The notes beneath the pieces were generated by a model that worked only from the letters and a program-made list of their open reading frames with translations, made no database searches and was not told where the DNA came from. A stretch of DNA of 8,783 nucleotides, from positions 1 through 8,783 of the forward strand of contig JAICSG010000125.1 in NCBI GenBank assembly GCA_025937035.1. The letters are read 5' to 3'. This DNA comes from Thermoanaerobaculia bacterium. Its GTDB lineage: Bacteria > Acidobacteriota > Thermoanaerobaculia > Multivoradales > UBA5704. Of the stretch, positions 6,139-8,783 are shown in pieces. Positions within the stretch are counted from its first letter, which is position 1. Each line of letters starts with the position of its first letter. A program made the position numbers and the translations under genes.

Positions 6139-6411
6139 AGGATTGCCGACCGGGCACATACCGGAGCCTTCCCGGTTGCTGGGCTTCGGGTCATGCCCCG
6201 GAGGAGGTCCCGGAGGTGCGTCCTTGAGCATCTCCCAAAGGTTCTTCACGGTCTCAATCAAGCTACGCGTAAAGAGGTTCGTTTGGACGGCTGAGCCGGC
6301 ATTCAGGGAGGCACTCCGGCTCGGCGCCGCCTCCGCCGGCGGGAGCGTCAGGGCTCCGGCGGAGAGCGCGAGAGTCAAGGTGAGGGTACAACGATACTTA
6401 CGGCTGAGCAT
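6124..6411 (-). CDS. Small secreted protein of unknown function, paired with TPR gene (copy B)
   Basis: A 95-residue protein with AAGGAG 4 nt before its ATG. Residues 1-28 are a Sec signal (LSRKYR, long Leu/Thr/Ala core, A-E-A before the cut). The mature part has an amphipathic helix at about 45-64 (NLFTRSLIETVKNLWEMLKD), a PPGPPPG spacer, then E-G-S-G-M-C-P-V-G at 81-89 and a NPHPGP end. The order signal, helix, E-G-x-G-M-x-P-x-G and Pro/Gly tail is the same as in the 88-residue protein at 2967, although overall identity is low. It has one mature Cys (C86), where copy A has Asp. It is the first gene of the leftward cassette, 66 bp before the TPR start. It could be a peptide signal, a binding partner or an envelope component; no named family recognised. 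Confidence 0.7.
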   Translation of the reverse strand: MLSRKYRCTLTLTLALSAGALTLPPAEAAPSRSASLNAGSAVQTNLFTRSLIETVKNLWEMLKDAPPGPPPGHDPKPSNREGSGMCPVGNPHPGP

Positions 6412-6421
6412 AGATCTCCTT

Positions 6422-6471
6422 CCAAAGGCGGAGCCATCCCGGCGGAAGCCGTTTCGGGCTTCACCTTTCGG
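6422..6471 (-). other. Foldable 5' leader of small secreted protein B
   Basis: An outer pairing joins CCAAAGG (6422-6428) with CCTTTCGG (6464-6471), with one bulge. Inside it is a perfect 6-bp hairpin, GAAGCC 6445-6450 with GGCTTC 6457-6462 around a 6-nt loop. The outer stem abuts the SD (AAGGAG, 6421-6416). This branched leader recalls the one before secreted protein A, but I match neither to a known riboswitch. Confidence 0.35.
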
Positions 6472-6475
6472 TACG

Positions 6476-6504
6476 CCAGGTTATTCGCAACCTGGTATAT
6501 ATAC
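6476..6504. promoter_or_regulatory. AT-rich palindromic patch in the divergent intergenic region
   Basis: CCAGGTT (6476-6482) and AACCTGG (6489-6495) are exact 7-bp inverted repeats with spacer ATTCGC. They run straight into GTATATATAC (6495-6504), a perfect 10-bp palindrome. The hexamer GGTACG flanks the patch on both sides (6470-6475 and 6507-6512). The TATATA element may supply a -10 box for the leftward secreted-protein gene, but no good -35 could be paired with it. Confidence 0.4.
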
Positions 6505-6569
6505 AAGGTACGAGAAACCACTGAAGTGTAGCCCAGGTCCGCCGGCCCGAGAAGAGTGGGGGAGCCTCG

Positions 6570-6598
6570 TTGGCCACAGAAGACTATGGTGATAAGAT
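6570..6598 (+). promoter_or_regulatory. Candidate sigma-70 promoter of the sulfurtransferase-sufE operon
   Basis: TTGGCC (6570-6575) and TAAGAT (6593-6598) are separated by 17 bp, each matching four of six consensus bases. The local stretch is richer in A/T than its surroundings. Transcription would begin near 6605, leaving a leader of about 45 nt before the GTG at 6649. Confidence 0.45.
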
Positions 6599-6602
6599 TA
6601 GT

Positions 6603-6624
6603 CACAAATGGAAGGCCCTTTGTG
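6603..6624 (+). promoter_or_regulatory. Inverted repeat at the predicted transcription start of the sulfurtransferase gene
   Basis: CACAAA (6603-6608) and TTTGTG (6619-6624) are inverted repeats. Inside them GG (6610-6611) can pair with CC (6616-6617) after one mismatch, around an AAGG loop. It overlaps the predicted start point of the promoter above, a typical repressor position. It could also act as a hairpin at the 5' end of the mRNA. Confidence 0.35.
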
Positions 6625-6648
6625 GCAAGGGGGCGAAAGGAGACCGAC

Positions 6649-7512
6649 GTGAGCAATATCGAAAGCCGTGGTTATGCTCGTCCCGAGGTGCTGGTCTCGA
6701 CCGACTGGGTCGCGAGCCATCTGCAGGACCCGTCGATCCGGATCATCGAGTCCAACGAGGACCCCCTCCTCTACCCGTCCGGGCACATCCCGGGTGCCGT
6801 CGAGGTGGACTGGACGCGCGATCTGAACGATCCGTTGCGGCGCGACTACCTCGGGCGCGAGGGGTTCGAGGCGCTGATGCGGCGGATCGGGGTGACCAAG
6901 GACACCACGGTCGTCTTCTACGGCGACCGCAACAACTGGTGGGCGACCTATGCCTACTGGGTGTTCCAGCTCTTCGGGCACGACAAGGCGAAGGTCATGG
7001 ACGGCGGGCGGATCAAGTGGGAGAAGGAGGGGCGGCCGCTGACCAGGGACGTGCCGAGCTATCCGGCGAGCGAGTACCGGGCGTCCGAGCGGGACGACAC
7101 GAAGATTCGCGCCTTCCGGGACCAGGTGCTGGAGCACCTCAAGTCCAGGAAGCCGCTGGTGGACGTGCGCAGCCCCGACGAGTACACCGGCAAGAAGCTT
7201 CACATGCCGGAGTACCCGAACGAGGGGGCTCTGCGCGGCGGCCACATCCCTGGGGCGGCCAGCGTCCCCTGGGCCAAGGCGATCAACCCCGACGACGGCA
7301 CCTTCAAGACCGGGGACGAGCTCCGCTCGCTCTACGAGAACGACGCGAAGATCAAGCCGGGGGACGACGTCATCGTCTACTGCCGCATCGGCGAGCGCAG
7401 CAGCCATACCTGGTTCGTGCTCACCAACCTCCTGGGCTTCGACAAGGTCCGGAACTATGATGGGAGCTGGACGGAGTGGGGGAACCTGGTGGGTGTCCCC
7501 ATCGAGCGCTGA
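6649..7512 (+). CDS. Thiosulfate sulfurtransferase, two rhodanese domains (CysA2/RhdA type)
   Basis: Starting at GTG 6649 (AAAGGAG ending 6 nt upstream) gives 287 residues, the usual length of two-domain rhodaneses. The in-frame ATG at 6556 would add 31 unrelated residues and lacks an SD. The N-terminal domain (about 10-125) has [11 protein letters not shown] and [24 protein letters not shown] but no catalytic Cys, as expected of the structural half. The C-terminal domain (about 140-287) has [24 protein letters not shown] and the active loop C-R-I-G-E-R-S with Cys245. These motifs closely resemble mycobacterial CysA2/CysA3 from memory. The enzyme moves sulfane sulfur from thiosulfate through a Cys persulfide to cyanide or another thiol acceptor. 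It is cytosolic, with no signal peptide. The SufE-like gene 22 bp downstream is a plausible physiological sulfur acceptor. Confidence 0.95.
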   Translation: MSNIESRGYARPEVLVSTDWVASHLQDPSIRIIESNEDPLLYPSGHIPGAVEVDWTRDLNDPLRRDYLGREGFEALMRRIGVTKDTTVVFYGDRNNWWATYAYWVFQLFGHDKAKVMDGGRIKWEKEGRPLTRDVPSYPASEYRASERDDTKIRAFRDQVLEHLKSRKPLVDVRSPDEYTGKKLHMPEYPNEGALRGGHIPGAASVPWAKAINPDDGTFKTGDELRSLYENDAKIKPGDDVIVYCRIGERSSHTWFVLTNLLGFDKVRNYDGSWTEWGNLVGVPIER

Positions 7513-7534
7513 AGCCCGTCCCGGGAGAGCTGGA

Positions 7535-7981
7535 ATGGCAGTACCGGAAAAGTTGACCGACACGCTGGAGACGCTCGAGATGGTCCCCGACCGCAACGAG
7601 CGGATCCAGCTCCTGATCGACCTCGCCGGCCGTTTCGAGGAGGTGCCGCCGCGGATCGCGCGGCGGCCCTTCGGCGAGGAGCCCAGGGTCCCGGCCTGCG
7701 AGTCGGAGGCCTTCGTCTTCACCGAGGAGCGGCCCGACGGCACCCTCGACTTCCACTTCGCCGTCGAGAATCCCCAGGGGATCTCCGCCAAGGCGATGGC
7801 GGTGATCCTCGGAGACGCCCTCTCCGGCGCCCCCCTCGCCCAGGTCGCCCAGGTGCCGACGGACGTGGTCTACCGCGTCTTCGGACGCGAGCTCTCCATG
7901 GGCAAGTCCATGGGGCTCATGGGGATGGTCGGGATGGTGTCGGCGATGGCGAAGCAGCGGGCGGAGGGAAAGGGGGTCTGA
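7535..7981 (+). CDS. SufE family sulfur acceptor protein
   Basis: A 148-residue protein with GGGAG ending 7 nt before the ATG at 7535. It shows the SufE pattern: ERIQLLIDLAGRFEEVPP (about 22-39), then PRVPACESEAFVF with the candidate persulfide-carrying Cys55 in the place of the family's GC-x-S motif. Next come LDFHFAVENPQGISAKAMAVILGDALSG and a helix VPTDVVYRVFGRELS. SufE takes sulfur from a cysteine desulfurase (SufS) and passes it to the SufBCD scaffold for Fe-S cluster assembly. Here the neighbour is a rhodanese and no suf gene is in view, so it may take sulfur from thiosulfate instead; that is inference. The C-terminus is Met-rich (six Met in about 18 residues, SMGKSMGLMGMVGMVSAM), unlike the usual LSP-x-R-x-x-G ending. 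It forms an operon with the sulfurtransferase. Confidence 0.85.
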   Translation: MAVPEKLTDTLETLEMVPDRNERIQLLIDLAGRFEEVPPRIARRPFGEEPRVPACESEAFVFTEERPDGTLDFHFAVENPQGISAKAMAVILGDALSGAPLAQVAQVPTDVVYRVFGRELSMGKSMGLMGMVGMVSAMAKQRAEGKGV

Positions 7982-7989
7982 TCTTGTAG

Positions 7990-8011
7990 GGGCGGCCCTG
8001 TGTGGCCGCCC
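7990..8011 (+). terminator. Stem-loop after sufE-like gene; possible dispersed palindromic repeat
   Basis: GGGCGGCC (7990-7997) and GGCCGCCC (8004-8011) form a perfect 8-bp stem around CTGTGT, 8 nt after the stop codon. The following bases (TGTCCAGCTTTGTCCC) contain only a short T-run, so termination may be partial. With its flank TTGTAGGGGCGGCC it resembles TTGTAGGGGCG-type palindromes that I recall as dispersed repeats in several environmental bacterial groups. Only one copy is seen in this window. Confidence 0.5.
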
Positions 8012-8036
8012 TGTCCAGCTTTGTCCCAAAAAGCAC

Positions 8037-8065
8037 TTGACGTTTAGAGCCCCCCGGCGTAGATT
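8037..8065 (+). promoter_or_regulatory. Strong sigma-70 promoter for a probably leaderless mRNA
   Basis: TTGACG (8037-8042) and TAGATT (8060-8065) are separated by exactly 17 bp, matching five and four of six consensus bases. An A-tract (CAAAAAG, 8027-8033) just upstream could act as an UP element. The ATG of the membrane protein lies only 6 bp beyond the -10 box, which places the expected transcript start at or next to the ATG. There is no SD in front of this gene, in agreement. Confidence 0.7.
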
Positions 8066-8071
8066 CACCCC

Positions 8072-8686
8072 ATGGCCGATCCGCAGCCCGCCCGACCCCG
8101 GCTCGTCCCTCCTCCGGCTCTCCACCTGCGGGCCATGGACAACCTGCGGTTCATCCGCGAGACCATGGAGGGGGCCGCCTTCTTCACGGCGGTCTCCGGC
8201 ATCGGAGAGGTGGCGGTCGGCGTGACCGCGCTGGCGGCGGCCTGGATTGGATCCCGGCAGCAGACCACCTGGGCTTGGCTGCAGGTCTGGCTCTGGGACG
8301 CTCTGGTCGCCTTCCTCCTCACCACCGGCGCCATCGCCTGGAAGGCGCGCCGGTCGGAGCAGAGCCTCTTCTCCAAGCCTGGGCGCCGGTTCGCCCTGGG
8401 GCTGTTCCCGCCGCTGATCGCGGGGGCCCTGCTGACTCCGGTCCTCCTCTTCTCCGGCAACGTGGGCGTGCTGCCCGGGCTCTGGCTGCTGCTCTACGGC
8501 ACGGGCGTGGTGACGGGCGGGGCCTTCTCGGTCCGCACGGTTCCCGTAATGGGCATGGCCTTCATGGCCCTCGGAGCCGTGGCCCTGGTGGCGCCCCCTT
8601 CCTGGCGGGACGCCCTGCTGGCCGCGGGCTTCGGCGGTCTGCACATCCTCTTCGGTCTCTTCATCGCCTGGAGGCATGGTGGCTAG
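8072..8686 (+). CDS. Six-helix membrane protein of unknown function
   Basis: A 204-residue protein. A Pro-rich N-terminus and a charged stretch ([12 protein letters not shown], 24-35) precede six hydrophobic helices at about 37-58, 70-90, 109-128, 131-149, 156-174 and 180-199. Conserved-looking features are small-residue packing ([31 protein letters not shown]) and a C-terminal [17 protein letters not shown] recall similar uncharacterised proteins in Acidobacteriota sitting next to a winged-helix regulator, but I know no function. The ATG at 8072 has no SD and lies directly behind a strong promoter, so translation is probably leaderless. The end overlaps the start of the downstream regulator by a few bases, indicating co-transcription and perhaps coupling. 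A membrane sensor or a target of that regulator are possible roles. Confidence 0.8.
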   Translation: MADPQPARPRLVPPPALHLRAMDNLRFIRETMEGAAFFTAVSGIGEVAVGVTALAAAWIGSRQQTTWAWLQVWLWDALVAFLLTTGAIAWKARRSEQSLFSKPGRRFALGLFPPLIAGALLTPVLLFSGNVGVLPGLWLLLYGTGVVTGGAFSVRTVPVMGMAFMALGAVALVAPPSWRDALLAAGFGGLHILFGLFIAWRHGG

Positions 8687-8783
8687 GCGCGCCCTGAGCC
8701 ACGACGACTCCGAGACGCCGGAGGGTCCCGGGATGGCCGTCCACGCCCCGGCGCCCCAGACGGCGCTCGACCTCGACCGCGTC
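8676..8783 (+). CDS. Probable winged-helix transcriptional regulator, N-terminus only
   Basis: The frame is open from ATG 8676 to the window end (36 codons). It overlaps the membrane protein by 11 bp. Possible starts are ATG 8676 (GGAGG only 1 nt upstream), GTG 8679 (4 nt) and ATG 8733, which has the best-spaced SD (GGAGGG, 7 nt). High GC at the third codon positions between 8679 and 8733 favours an early start. The visible end, ALDLDRV, matches the opening of MarR/ArsR-like winged-helix proteins (PF13601 type), which in remembered examples continues into a first helix such as I-H-E-R. That assignment depends on very few residues and on gene order. Confidence 0.5.
   Translation, partial: MVARRALSHDDSETPEGPGMAVHAPAPQTALDLDRV

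Noticed and set aside
4711..6411. Toxin-antitoxin or phage-defence island
   Set aside because: No toxin, nuclease, protease or other effector domain is seen; the small proteins carry Sec signals rather than antitoxin features.
6556..6648. Longer N-terminus for the sulfurtransferase from ATG 6556
   Set aside because: The extra 31 residues do not match the family, there is no SD, and the candidate promoter lies inside this stretch.
7421..8677. A 418-codon open frame on the minus strand
   Set aside because: It covers the SufE-like and membrane-protein genes antisense, has a low-complexity composition and no SD or domain.

Overview
The window is GC-rich bacterial DNA with densely packed genes, GC-rich third codon positions and clear Shine-Dalgarno (SD) sites. 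Its protein families suggest an Acidobacteriota-like bacterium of the Thermoanaerobaculia/Holophagae kind. The pointers are anti-sigma-type zinc finger plus TPR proteins, a six-helix membrane protein paired with a winged-helix regulator opening in LDLDRV, and a hibernation factor fused to a cold-shock domain. This placement rests on remembered resemblance, not on a search.

Layout. (1) 1-1467, minus strand: two SPFH/band-7 genes in tandem, a membrane-anchored protein and then a lipoprotein cut by the window edge. Their stop and start codons overlap (ATGA). A near-perfect palindrome lies upstream, in the divergent intergenic region. (2) 1629-2855, plus strand: an HPF/RaiA-like ribosome hibernation factor with a C-terminal cold-shock domain, then a DUF892 (YciE/YciF) ferritin-like protein, closed by a strong stem-loop terminator. 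Both fit a stress or stationary-phase role. (3) 2967-6411: the most unusual part. The same two-gene cassette (a small secreted protein, then a 448-residue zinc finger plus TPR protein) occurs twice, convergently, with only 2 bp between the facing stop codons. The TPR proteins are clear paralogues. The secreted proteins are divergent but share the layout signal peptide, amphipathic helix, E-G-x-G-M-x-P-x-G, Pro/Gly tail. Both cassettes have stem-loops between the two genes, and foldable leaders next to SD sites. (4) 6570-8011, plus strand: a two-domain thiosulfate sulfurtransferase (rhodanese) followed after 22 bp by a SufE-like sulfur acceptor, probably a sulfur-transfer pair, then a palindromic stem-loop. 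(5) 8037-8783, plus strand: a textbook sigma-70 promoter (TTGACG, 17 bp, TAGATT) placed so that transcription should start at or next to the ATG of a six-helix membrane protein. This gene overlaps the start of a probable winged-helix regulator that runs off the window.

No tRNA, rRNA, CRISPR array, insertion sequence or phage gene was seen. No gap without a gene exceeds about 240 bp.
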